64,000 bases of DNA, taken from assembly GCF_040954645.1 (NCBI RefSeq), contig NC_092807.1:4092001-4156000 (forward strand), read 5' to 3'. The stretch comes from Diabrotica undecimpunctata. Its lineage: Eukaryota > Arthropoda > Insecta > Coleoptera > Chrysomelidae. The translations under genes and the position numbers were made by a program. This document shows positions 30,620-42,094 of the stretch, piece after piece. Position 1 is the first letter of the stretch. Every line of letters begins with the position of its first letter. Under the pieces are notes generated by a model, which saw only the letters and a program-made list of their open reading frames with translations, searched no databases and had not been told where the DNA came from.

Positions 30620-32955
30620 TGAAAAAAGCAGAAACACATATATCACAGAAAGTGATGGAGTCGAAGAAAGCTGGGCAAAAATTAAGTCTAATATCTTAGT
30701 CTCGGCCAAGGAAGTTCTTGGTGAAAGAAATATAAATTAAAATAATTCGTTCCCAAGGCGAAAAACTCCTCCATGTTTTTGTACAGAAGCGAAGAAAAAA
30801 TGTAAAGAAAAGAAAAAAGCTTACCTGAAATACACATCAACCAAAACAAAAGAGGAATGCCATAATTACAAGACAATTAGAAACGAAACACATGCACTTG
30901 TATGTATGTGCAAAAGGAAATATGACGTTTATTAGAAGTCAAAGAATGGAGGTAAAGGAACTAATAGAACCAAAATACATTGAAAAGGATAAGTTGGTTT
31001 GACTACCTAAAAGAGCTCTATTCAGAGGAATAACAAACGACACCGGAAATACCAGAAATTACCACAAATGAAGAACTTAATATAAATATACAGGAAGTTT
31101 GTAAAATACTTAAAAAGCTGAAGAATGTAAAAGCAATAGGTAAAGACGGGATACCAAACGAATTACTGAAATATTGTAGAGCAGCAATGACAGGACAGTT
31201 AACAATATTAACTAATAAAATAATAAAACACGAACGAGCGAACTAATTCTACTATTCCAAAGAAGGAGATAAAACAGCCAGAAAACTACAGAGGTATAAA
31301 CTTGTTAAATACTAAGCTAAAACTTACCACTAATATTTTACAAGTACTAATAAATCAAAGGATAAGTTTAGCAGATGCAAAACAGGGTTTTCGTAGTGGA
31401 ATATCGTGTACAGATGCAATATTCGTTATAAAGCAAATTACTGAGAAATCACTAGAGTATAATATACCACCATTTCTGTGTTTGATTGACCTAAGGAAAG
31501 TGTTTGACAAAGTAAAAATCAAAAATGTAATCAATCTTCTGTATAATAGAGAAGTTCTTCTAAATATTATAAAAACTATCGAAAACATCTACCAAAACAA
31601 CAAAATGGAAGTCAGAATAGATGGACGACTTACAGAACCTAAAGAAATAGGCAGCGGAATAAGGCAAGGGGGCTCATTGAGCCCCATGCTGTTCAATTTA
31701 ATCATGGATGAAATCATCAAAAGCGTTAACAAGAGAAGAGGATACAGAATGGGAAACAAAGAAATAAAAATATTATGTTACGCAGACGACTCAATATTGA
31801 TAGTCCAAGATGAAGATAGTCTGCAAAAACTGGTCCACAGATTTAACATAAGAGCAAAAGAATTTAATATGACAACCAGATGTAAAAGTCAAGAATTTAT
31901 AAGTCAGTGTAAGACCAATAATTACACATGCCTAAGAATTAAGACACAACACAGCCACAACGCAAAGGCTACTGGAAACGGCAGAAATGAGAGTACTGAG
32001 AAGAATTACAGGAAATACGCTGAGAGATAGAGAAATAGAAAAAAAAATGGAATAACCACATAAGCAGAATGGAGGAACCCGTGTCTCAAAATAACATTGC
32101 AATGAGTGCGTGCCCTCCAAATACTAAGACCTGGCAGGACCCTGGGCTACCTATCTCTCGACATACGCCCGTAGCGAAACCTCTGCCCCTACGAGTCCGA
32201 CACCAAAGTGAAGGTGCCACGGGGCGCGTACCAAAGACGTCCCGTGGGTCCCCCCGTGGGGGTACCCCGTAGGGTTACCACGACACGTCTAGCACACGCA
32301 ACCCGCGGGGGCTCCACCTTCCCCGTAGTACCTGTGTTGTGAGTACCTTGCCTACCCGTTACTCCCACACTACGGGCGGGTAGGTTCGGCAGGCGGAGGA
32401 ATTTCCACCTCACACGTAGACAGGTCGCCGCCGAGGATCTCTCCTCTACCACTCTTGGATCTCCCGGTGGGTACGTGCCGGGACACCTACACCACTCCTG
32501 ACCGCCGTCAGGAGCGGTATATCCACACCCCTCCTGACCGAGGTCAGGAGAGGTATTTACGGGCCCAGCTCGTTCAACCTCACCAGGCTCTTTTGGAATG
32601 GGAGTAGAGTGGTCCCACGAGTAGTCTCGTCTCGGATACTAGGAATGTAGACCGGTGACCGTGTCGCGAAGCGACCGTGTGCGTTTCTACCAACCCGACA
32701 CCTCAAACGACGGCTCTCCACCTCCCTATTCCTACCCATTAGTCGCCTCTTACGACAGGCAGGGCTTTCTGACCCCGGCCGTATTCTTATCTCCGCGAGC
32801 CGGACGGAGTCTCAAAATAACAAGAAAAAAGTCACCAATCGGCAAAAGAAGTGTCGGTCAACCGCGCAAAAGATGGAGTGACAACATTTCATCAAGGTAT
32901 TAATCCGCCAATGAACATGCAGAATTGTTTATAAAGAGGAAGAAGAAGAAGAAGA
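30620..32955 (+). mobile_element. LINE with decayed reverse transcriptase, split by a GC-rich insertion
   Basis: The linker region is at 30655-30960 (ESWAKIKSNILVSAKEVLGE, KKCKEKKKAYLKYTSTKTKE). The reverse transcriptase at 31302-31900 is open: KQGFRSGISCTDAIFVIKQI, LCLIDLRKVFDKV, IGSGIRQGGSLSPMLFNLIM and catalytic CYADDSILIV. The C-terminal basic motif (SPIGKRSVGQPRKRWSDNIS) appears only after the GC-rich insertion, at 32830-32890, followed by a (GAA)n tail at 32935-32956. Frameshifts lie both upstream and downstream of the RT core. The subfamily differs from the 26288 LINE. From 32960 to 33380 nothing was recognised. Confidence 0.75.
32097..32808 (-). mobile_element. GC-rich 712-bp insertion with 14-bp target duplication, unidentified
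   Basis: GTCTCAAAATAACA occurs at 32083-32096 and again at 32809-32822; joining the flanks restores a continuous LINE, so this block is an insertion with a 14-bp target duplication, typical of retrotransposition. Its base composition is strikingly GC-rich against the AT-rich surroundings. Two near-identical 20-bp palindromes, CTCCTGACCGCCGTCAGGAG at 32495-32514 and CTCCTGACCGAGGTCAGGAG at 32531-32550, lie 36 bp apart. No clear protein domain; a minus-strand frame at 32452-32189 is Arg/Gly/Thr-rich. The orientation is a guess: the minus strand holds GTCGTAAGAGGCGACTA, a motif I associate with repeated insect DNA. No poly-A tail at either end. Confidence 0.7.
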
Positions 32956-33388
32956 AGTTGTTTTACTACTACTACTTTTACTACTTTAATCATTTAATAA
33001 ATTTCGTCGTATAAAAAGGAATACCGCTATCTATATATAAAGGGTTCATATCAATTATTTTCATAATTACTTTTATAGACCAAGGACACTTGACATTTAA
33101 ATAAAAATAATTCGAGTGAAGGTCGGTACAAGGCACATTCATATTTCCCATATAATTTAGTCTCGTATGGTAGTGAAAAATTCATAGCCGACTGAAGAGC
33201 ATTCTTTCCATCGAAACGACGACGTGACTGGGAGAGCTGACAATATCATCCTCGACTTCCATCTTTCAATCCATTGGCAAAGGCGCAACCGACGGGGAGG
33301 GACGAGGGCATTGGTTTATTTATTTTAAATTGGATGGATTATTACAAATATTTGTAACAAATATAACAAGAAGCTGACTATTTTTGCT

Positions 33389-33721
33389 TCAAATGCTATA
33401 ATAATTAATAATTATACAAAGGATCTCCCAAGTAGACTTCTTAGACTCCATGTACAAGCTGGTTGGCGCATAAACTTGTATGATAATGAGTTTATGTGGT
33501 TTGCCTTTCAGTTTAAGGGGAACTATCCTATCGCTCACAGCTTTAAAATCGAAGACAGATTTTGGTAATCTTGGTGAGACCAGAATGGCAATACCTGTGT
33601 AGTTCTGGGTCTCACCACCAGAGAAGCAAACATAATTGCCATTATGTGTCCTAAAATGGCCTTTCTGTAGTTTTGTTGGATGGATAGAGTATCTTGACAA
33701 AACTGTTGCCGGTCTCAAGCC
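33389..33721 (-). mobile_element. LINE endonuclease fragment
   Basis: Minus strand: GHFRTHNGNYVCFSGGETQN, YTGIAILVSPRL, ISDRIVPLKLKG-like sequence (VSDRIVPLKLKGKPHKLIII) and QVYAPTS. This is the central part of an AP-type LINE endonuclease. Open for about 110 codons; truncated at both ends. Confidence 0.7.
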
Positions 33722-33799
33722 CGGATAAAGGACGAGGGGGTCTACAGCCAGGTTAACATCCTACTGATACACTTTGAAATCATACAGCTCATAGAAACA

Positions 33800-34026
33800 G
33801 AATTATGCCTCGGAATAGGAATGGTTACATTACGACGACTAAAGCTAGAAAGGAGACAAGGAATTTATGGAAAACGAGAAATATACTTCGCTTCGGTCCT
33901 TGGAACGTAAAGTCTCTAAACACAAGAGAGCAAGAAATTACAAAAGAGCTTGTAGAAAAAAATATAGACATAGTGTGCACTACAAGATACGAAGAAAAAA
34001 GGAAAGAGTCAAATTATGCTAGATGA
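33800..34026 (+). mobile_element. LINE endonuclease N-terminal fragment
   Basis: Reads RNILRFGPWNVKSLNTREQE, then ITKELVEKNIDIVCTTRYEE: the G-x-W-N-V-x-S-L/M-N motif that opens LINE endonuclease domains. It lies head-to-head with the fragment at 33389-33721, so they are two separate insertions or a rearrangement. Confidence 0.7.
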
Positions 34027-34029
34027 CTA

Positions 34030-35390
34030 TCTGATGATTTACAGTTGTAGCATGTTGAAAATTCCTTAAACTATCTTATATTCCAGAATAAGAAATTTTC
34101 TAGTACGTCACTGGCCCGAGTATAAATATTCCCCAATTCTGTTTACATTGTGAGGTAAAAAATCCAGTTTGTTACTGCGACTTTGAATATGGCTATATTT
34201 ATTGGTACGTGTTAACTACAATTTTAAAATCTGTTTGATTTGAGGTTGTTTTGCGTGATAGTCGAAGTGGTCTAAACCAGAATTTTAGCTTGTTCCGTGG
34301 TATGGACGAGTGAGTGGGGACGTGAAGGGAAATACCGGTGGGAACAGATCAATGGGAGGTCGAATGGTAGGTTGGAAGATTTGGTCAAACGGGACAGACG
34401 TCGTTATGTAGAAGTCGGCCAAATTTGTTGAAAATGGTAAATTTTACTTTATGTAATATGTCAGTGTGGAAAGAGTAATCACTATTGTTCTAAGTATCTA
34501 AGAGATTTGTGTCGTATACAACAAATTTGGAAAATAATAATAATAATAACATGTTCCATTTGTTGAGTTTTAAGAAGCCGTTTCCAGGGTGTGTCCAATG
34601 TGCCGCTAATTTCAACCTCTTCGTCCCTGGCCCCTTCGTCCCTTTATTAGCCCCTGGTCGTCGTTCCAGACCATAGATACAGGATGTAGTCCTTTATTTC
34701 CAGTGGCAGAAATTGTATTAGGTCCAGTTTCCAACTTCAGAAAATATGTTAAATAAAGAAATTTAGTGAAAATCAAGGTAAATTTTTTAGTGTTTAAATT
34801 TTAAAGTAAAGACTTTTTTTTAATAATAATAATAATTGCTTTCATTAAAATTAAAGAATTTGTAATAATTAAAAATATATGTCTTAGGGCGTGGTTAGCT
34901 GTCATTTGAATTTGTTCTGTTTAAAAATTTTATGTTGGCATATGACAACTGGCAACTAGCTTTATTATTTTTGACATTATTTTGGTTTTTTAAAGAAGGT
35001 TAACGTCTCTATAAATAGTTTCATTTTAAAGATATTTCTTTATTTGTAATAATTTTTTTCTGTCACAGTTTATAGCCCAGTGTTTTTTGTAAGTTTTGTA
35101 GCAATTCCCAGTTGTATGTAAACGGATAATGACATGTAATTTTCTTTGTTATTTTTGGTGTAAATCTTTGTAACTATTTATATAATCCACAAGGAAACTA
35201 AGTTCCTGTATTTGGCTGTATACCATATATTAAAAAAATTTTTTAATAAAATCCTTTATAAAAAGGTATATAAAAAACCCAGTTGGGCTATGTTAAATTG
35301 ACCAAACGTTTTCGGTTTCACTTATCCGCTTCACTTCAAAAAAAAAAAAAAAAAAAAAATTCCTCAAATTAGATTTATACGAAGATCTTG
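34030..35390. other. Intergenic stretch without recognised gene
   Basis: No coding region recognised. It holds an (ATA/AAT)n stretch near 34540, a second AAT run near 34825 and a long A tract at 35340-35361. A retrotransposon LTR was considered because a polyprotein-like tail lies next to it at 35394-35705, but no paired direct repeat or TG...CA boundary was found. Confidence 0.4.
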
Positions 35391-35393
35391 AAA

Positions 35394-35705
35394 TTCTTAA
35401 AGAAAAACGTCATGTTTCATCCAATCAATTTTTCTAGCTTTTACTAGTCTTCCAGAGCGCGTTCTAATATTGCAATCATTGGATGTTTCATCACTCGGTA
35501 TAGATGTGTTTGTTTCTTCTTGTGATGAACTTGGAATGGGCTCCTTCGGTTCTAATTGAATAGGCTCGTTTTTCAAATTTGGATTCACTGGGATTTCAAT
35601 TGTAACACTGTCACATAACACAGGCACATCATCACTCACTATAGGAGGTTCTGCTTGAGCTTCGTTAGAATCTGGGATTCTATCTTCACCTCTAACTAAC
35701 ACTAT
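35394..35705 (-). pseudogene. Retrotransposon polyprotein C-terminal tail (possible)
   Basis: Minus-strand open frame, acidic and Pro/Ser-rich, ending IRTRSGRLVKARKIDWMKHD. A terminal T-R-S-G-R-x-V-K/R motif after an acidic linker is common at the integrase C-terminus of LTR retrotransposons. No integrase core or LTR was found nearby. From 35710 to 36278 nothing was recognised. Confidence 0.35.
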
Positions 35706-36277
35706 AGTGTTTTTATACCTTTTTCTCAGTGTATTTCAAGAATACTTTTAATTCTTTATAAAAATTTTTGTTTCATTTTCATTCTTATCTGCAACTGAAG
35801 CATATTATTTCAAGTTTGACTGGGCCGGCCTTCTTGAACTCTATGAGAGAATTTTGTCTACATTTAAGATGAAAGTAATTATCAAACGGTGCAAAAACTT
35901 TCTAAAAATGAACCTAACACTAATTATCGACATCAATTCGTCTATTTTTAGGGTTACACATACGAAAACTAATAGAGAAATGATTGATCTGAACCATCCC
36001 TCTAAAAAGTGTATTGGATCCAGCTTTGGTCGTCGTCGGCACTAACTATTCCATTAAATTTCATTTTCTCTTTTAGCCCAGCGATGGAATTGGTTGCATA
36101 CCACGGCATTCATTGTGAACCTCGAGTAGGCTACTGGGTCGACCTCAATATCATGCCATCGACAGTCTATTAAACGACGAGGAGGGTGTTAAAACTCACC
36201 CCCATCGTTGACTTATAGTCCAGGAGATAAGGCCACATATTCAACCAACAATATATCAATTTATTACTATATTACTG

Positions 36278-36278
<1 letters not shown>

Positions 36279-36346
<68 letters not shown>
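36279..36346. repeat. (TA)n microsatellite, left of MITE
   Basis: A TA run of about 34 units ending directly at the palindromic element. Confidence 0.97.
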
Positions 36347-36349
<3 letters not shown>

Positions 36350-36556
36350 TGCACAGATTCTAAACATGCCGGTGGGAGATGACTTCTATGCGTTGTATTA
36401 TAGTTGGTGTATGAGAGAAAAAGTTTTCGAAATAAAGAAATAACAAATTTTATATTATTATTTGTTATTTCATTATTTTGAAAACTTTCTCTCATACATC
36501 GACTATAATACAGCGCATAGAAGCCATCTCCCACCGGCACATTTAGAATCTGTGCA

Positions 36557-36559
<3 letters not shown>
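36347..36559. mobile_element. Near-palindromic MITE inside (TA)n, Tc1/mariner-type
   Basis: A 213-bp element beginning CAGTGCACAGATTCTAAA and ending in its reverse complement. The arms pair for about 100 bp with few mismatches (for example CCGGTGGGAGATG in both arms), leaving a short AT-rich centre near 36455. It is flanked by TA on both sides, as for Tc1/mariner elements, and sits in the middle of a TA microsatellite. No coding capacity. Confidence 0.85.

Positions 36560-36616
<57 letters not shown>
36560..36616. repeat. (TA)n microsatellite, right of MITE
   Basis: TA run continuing on the right side of the palindromic element. From 36617 to 36960 nothing was recognised. Confidence 0.97.
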
Positions 36617-36618
<2 letters not shown>

Positions 36619-36959
36619 CAAAAAATACTACCGTTAATTAAATTTAAAATTGAATTGCAGAGGTTTGATCGGTCAATAATTGGCAAATGAAAGTCGTCAA
36701 CTAATTCATACTTACAAAAACAATTTGTAGGTTTTTTTTTAGATGTTATAAAAACTCTACGATAGCTTAACATTAAAACTTAACTAACTAAACGAGAAAA
36801 AAGAAACAAAAAACACAAGAAAAACTGTATATGAGCACTATTGTTCGTTTATATTATTTGTTGGTGATTTTTTTTTTAATTTTGACCGCTGGCTTCATTT
36901 GGATGTTAGTTTAAGATCTTTCAAGGGTCAAACCACACAAGTTCATGTCTTGTAAGGGG

Positions 36960-37730
36960 TTTTTTTTATTTATTTGTTTTGTATTATGAGAGAGTGATAT
37001 ATCTGGGTCAAGTTGTCGATGTCGGTTCTTTTATTTAGGGACGCTGGATGTTTTAGAATTTGGCACATTTCAAGGAGGGATCACTTGTGATAATTTTGTT
37101 GTTTGCACATTATTTTGGTATTCGTGAAATCGATACTGTGTTTAGTTGAAATGGCATATTGTGCAAGGGCACAAGATGGTTAAGAAATCCTAATGTTGCT
37201 TTTGTGGGACGTTATTCGACCTTGAAGAGAGCGGCTGGTCTGGCCAATGTAGCAGGAGTTGCACTTTGCACAGGGTATATGACAAACGACATTAGTTTGT
37301 TCTAGAGGGGCCAATAGAGTTTTTGTCTTCGAAAATAACTTTCTTAAGGTTCTGGTGTTTTTAAGGCTATTTTAACAGGTAACTTTTTGAAAAGTTTGTT
37401 AAGCTTCGTGATTTGTGGGAAGTACGGGAGCGAAGCATATTTGTGGTTTGTTCAGAAGTGAGAGGGGAGTTATTAATCTGTATTATGTTAGAAATGGAGG
37501 CTAATGTCAGCCCGTTAGGTGTTTCAGTAATAGACTGCCCATAGCTTTTGGAATATAGAAATTTATTAATAATGGATGCCGGATAGGAGTTATTTATGAG
37601 AATGAACTTTAGTAGATTGAGAGATTCTTCTTTGTAAAGCGGGTGTGTCAACATGTGTACTCTAAGGCTGAGGGCTTGTACCAGGTTTAGTTTATAGAGA
37701 TTAACATTTTCAAAACCAGAGGGCACAAGA
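36960..37730 (-). mobile_element. Penelope-like element, RT C-terminus and GIY-YIG endonuclease fragment
   Basis: Minus strand. 37726-37367: LNLVQALSLRVHMLTHPLYK and FILINNSYPASIINKFLYSK, the thumb region after the Penelope reverse transcriptase. After a frameshift, 37330-36980: TNVVCHIPCAKCNSCYIGQT, SRSLQGRITSHK, CALAQYAISTKHSIDFTNTK and KHPASLNKRTDIDNLTQIYH. The C-x2-C...CYIGQTSRSLQGRI sequence is the GIY-YIG-type endonuclease of Penelope-like elements. Stops and frameshifts make it a pseudogene. It complements the parts kept at 17645-21911 but lies in the opposite orientation, so it is a separate copy. Confidence 0.8.
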
Positions 37731-37875
37731 AGCAGAGGACGTCCACGAATGAGATGGATTGATGATGTGGAAGAAGACCTACAGATTCTAAGGGTTAGAA
37801 GATATCAGACTTCTTTGTGAGCAGGCCAAGATCCACAACGGATTGTCGAGCCACTTATGATGATGACTTTCGTTG
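37722..37875 (+). mobile_element. LINE 3' end with (GAT)-type tail
   Basis: Reads GTRSRGRPRMRWIDDVEEDL followed by QILRVRRYQTSL, stop, then a short tail ending TTATGATGATGAC. Same structural class as the tail at 7858-8068. Confidence 0.65.
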
Positions 37876-37879
37876 TCCA

Positions 37880-39421
37880 CTGCTACCAATCCTTGGGGCT
37901 CGTTCCACATACACAAAACACCTCTCACACAATAACTTTGCTAACTTTTACTGCAGGATATGCAACAAAAACAACTTGCTTCTTCTGACGTTCAAATCAC
38001 AGTAATGTTCCTTTCCCCGGGCAAAACATAACTTCCTTCACTTCAATCCCTCCTTCTCCTTTTCACCAATCAGACACACATATCCTACATACCAAGCCAT
38101 CACTTTCACAAGGTTTTTATTGCGTTTCATACTTTTACAGGGAAAAAAAACATTGACTTAAATGCGACTCTTTAGATTGTGTCACTTTTTTTGGATAGGT
38201 ACAGTTATAAAGAAAATGAAGAAATGAAATAAAAAGCGAATACTTATTTTATCCATTTGAAATCACTGATTTTAAAATTAATTTTAAGTTAAAAAATATT
38301 AACAGAAATAGTTTAACAACCAATTTACTATAAATTACAGAATAGAGTTCTGTATTTTTCAACAATAACGCCAAAAAGCGCCCTCACTATCCCTATCTCA
38401 CGTTGAGATAAGTTTCCACGATTTCCTCATCATCATCTGACGTACGTCGAAATCCTTCGAGGAAAATTAGAAGCACCACGACGGTTTATTCAATTTTCTT
38501 GAGATCGTCTTGAGATAATTAATAATTATTCAGCAATTGACCAAAAAGTTCCGAGAGACGTGTCACGATCAGTTCCAAGTTCCACATTTTTCGTTCGTAA
38601 CGTTCGCAAAGAAATTTAAACAAAACTCTAAAATGGGAAATCTGTTTAAATAACTCACAATAAGATAGAAGCGATAGAATTGAATAGAAACTTACGAAAT
38701 ATAAACAGAAAGTTTGTTTTAAAAATATGTGAACCACCCATTAATAGGTCAACCACGTGAAAATCATACAATAACAAAATTTTTATTCTTTTTCCGCCTT
38801 TATATACTTGTTTGTTGTTGTTTGTTTGGATTTATATGACTGCGGACAATTTTAGATTTGAAACATTATTTTCAGGCTTTCAGGTTTTCAGAAAATTTTC
38901 TTCTTTTAAACCATGTTAAATATATTACAAAATTACTCATTTCTGATAAACTGAGTGAATGTTCTTCATACAATTGTTCGTACTAGTTTCTTTTCGAAAC
39001 ATAATAGTAATAGACAAACATTAAAACGTAAATATAGTGTAGTACTATAAAAAAAGTATCAAGTACCTAATAATTTTAAAAAATTTTGATAGTCATGTTC
39101 GTTTTAAAAATAATAACATAATAGGTAGGTATGTAAAGACTATTTAAAAGTTAAATATATTTGTTTACAGTATTGTACTTCTTCTATTATAGTATAGAAC
39201 ATCTATACAATTTCAAACATATTTCCTACTAATTCAGATACATAGTTCTCTTACTACTACATAGACAACACTTTATACAGATTATAAATCAGAAAATTTA
39301 TTTTCTTTACATTGTCAACAATTAGGTGCGAACTTCACTGCTAAATAAAATATTGACAGCATAGTATAAAATTGACAGCAACAGTGACAGTGACAGATCA
39401 TCTCTCTTTTGACACTTGAAA
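37880..39421. promoter_or_regulatory. Upstream region of GCN1, no gene recognised; possible core promoter near the 3' end
   Basis: No coding signal. In the last 70 bp before the GCN1 ATG there is a TATAAAAT-like sequence near 39366 and four TGACAG motifs between 39352 and 39396. The transcription start is not determinable from sequence alone. Confidence 0.25.
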
Positions 39422-42044
39422 ATGGCAGATGCGGAGGTAGGTTTTCCTCACGTGGAATAAGTATTTTCAATAATATTGAATAAAACAAATCGTAAATATA
39501 TTGCTAATCTCTATTTTTCTTCACAGTTGACTAGTGCTTTGAAAGATATCCACTATAAAATTCAAACTGCAAGTTTGAAGGAAAGGAAAGAGGTTATTGA
39601 CAACGTTATTAGAGTTTTAAAAAATCCGGGTAAGTATTTTTATAAAATAACCATATGAGAATTATTACTACTATGTCGGTTTGTTTCATTATAGCTGTAA
39701 ACGAAAACATCGTTAAGGGAATTTCCAAAACATTGCCTTTAACTCTGTCCAGATACAGGGATAGATCATCACAACAGCTTGTAAAGAATTTGGTAACAGC
39801 ACTGGTAGAAGATCATCCAGAAGCAGCCGTAAAATGTCTCACAAACGTTTTGGTAGATGTTGCTACACAACACAAGAACATAGTCATCACGTAAGTTTAT
39901 TAGTTGAGATATCTTTGAGTAAAATTGCTAATTTGAATATCTTACAGCAACAACACCAGCAAAACTGCTCTGTTTGCTTTGACTTGGTCTACAATTATAT
40001 TCACAAAAGGTTGGAAGCACAGTCCAGGTACTGTTCAGGCACAACTTACACAAATAGTTGAATTGCAGTCTTATTTAGTTACCTCAATTCTTGGTGCAGA
40101 TAACATGAAGAGGAAACTAAAAGCTATCACTTTGGTGAGTACATTTTTGCTTTATAGAAAATATTTGAATTGTGTCAAAGAATTATGATAGTATTATCAA
40201 TCATGAAACTGTTGTAATCTAATGTTTAACAGTATTCATGAACAAACTGATTAAAGCTGGTTTAGTGAAATTTTACCATTCTTAAGAGGAGTATGTCCAT
40301 AAAAAGAATGATTATTTTATCTATTTTGACCCCATGATTGATTTTTGATAGCAACAGATGAATTTTGAACTATTTATTTAATTTATATAAATTCTATTGA
40401 TATATTTTATCATTTATTTTTCTATAATGACAGTACAGAGAGTTTGCTTGTCATTGACACTTTTTTGAAAGTCTAATTAATTTATTTTATTTTTTCATTT
40501 ATTCTCACTACTTATTTGCGGAATTCAATTAGAATTAAAATATATAATGGAGAATAGTAACAGTAATACTCTAAATATACATCCTAAGATGGTATATGCT
40601 TTAAAAGCTGTAATTGTGATTTTTTGCTAAAAAAAATTTAAGATATTAAATGGGAAGCAGTAAAATCTTGTAACACTCATTTGTGTAGTTATTCTTAGCA
40701 TTTAACTTTTCTCTGTAATAGGAAAATCATGTATTTTGTTTCTAGATGCATAGAGCTTGGTCTAGTGTGCCGGATAGTGAAAAAATGTACCTAGAAGTCA
40801 TCAAAAAGGTGGAACAGAATCAGTATATAGTAGTATTAGCATCTTTGTTGGCTGAAAAGTTGTCCAAAGCTAAGAGTGAAGAACTTAACACATATATGGT
40901 AAGTAGACTAACTTTTTATCATTAACAATTATTCAAATTCTTGTTGCCAAGCCAACTGTTGAACCTGTGGATTTTAAAAGTCAAAACAATGATATTATGA
41001 TTCTTTTTTATATAAAAAAGAATATGTATTTTATATATAAACACATCAAACTCACAGGTTTGTTATTGGCAATTGGCAATCACTCGTCTCATGAGTAATA
41101 AACAAAATATAATGTAGTTGTGTAAAAGATCGGAGATAAGAAATCACCTTAATGTATCACATTATAGTTAAATGAACAAAATATAGTGTAACTAATGCAG
41201 GCAAAGGCTTGGGAGCTGGAAAATCACCTAAAAATATTGCATTATGTATAATAAACAGAAAACAGTGGTATGTACAATAGCAAAAAGCTTAGAAGCTGGG
41301 GAATCACATGAAAAAAATCATATATAATGTAGGAATAATTACTAGTTTCTCTTTATCATAGCTTCCTTTTTACCTAAAAATGCAATTTGTTCATCTGTAG
41401 TTCAGGACCGCTATGAGGCTTTTAGTATTTTTTTTTTTTTTTTAACAATTCGGTGGGAAAATTGTCACTTTTGTTTACTGCTGTATTGTGAGTAAACTAT
41501 GTAACACTATAACCTTTAAAGCAAAATTTTGTAACTTAAAATTGCTCCATAAACAAAAATGTTATTGCATATTAAGAGAAAAATTAGTGTTTTCTATAAT
41601 TGTTAGTAAATTTTTTAATAATAAATAAATTTGTAAGAACTTTTCCCAAATTGTGAGTTTTTATGTTTTTAAATTATTTATAAAAGATGGGCTTGATATT
41701 CCGTAAGAGTTTTGGAAAACATGTAATTATTTGTCAGACTTTTATATAAAAAAGTCATGGTCAAACAGCTATTCTGGTGACTGAGAGTGTAATAACTAAA
41801 ACAACCATTTTGATCCCATTTTCTTTGTAAGGCAACCAAGTATTTTATGGATAAAAAAAGCAAGATTTTTTGAAATTAATGCTGCAATTTAGTAGTAATA
41901 ATATTCAGACAATTAAAAAAAAGGAATTGGTACATTAATTAAAGATAGTAATGACGACAGAATAACAATTATTACAAAATGCTGAAAAATCCTGAAATCA
42001 TAACCATTGACTCTAAATGTCATAATAATTTAGTAAATTTAAAA

Positions 42045-42094
<50 letters not shown>

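Noticed and set aside
34030..35760. LTR retrotransposon with a long terminal repeat next to the polyprotein-like tail.
   Set aside because: No second LTR, no TG...CA boundary and no integrase or reverse transcriptase core could be found; only the tail is reported.
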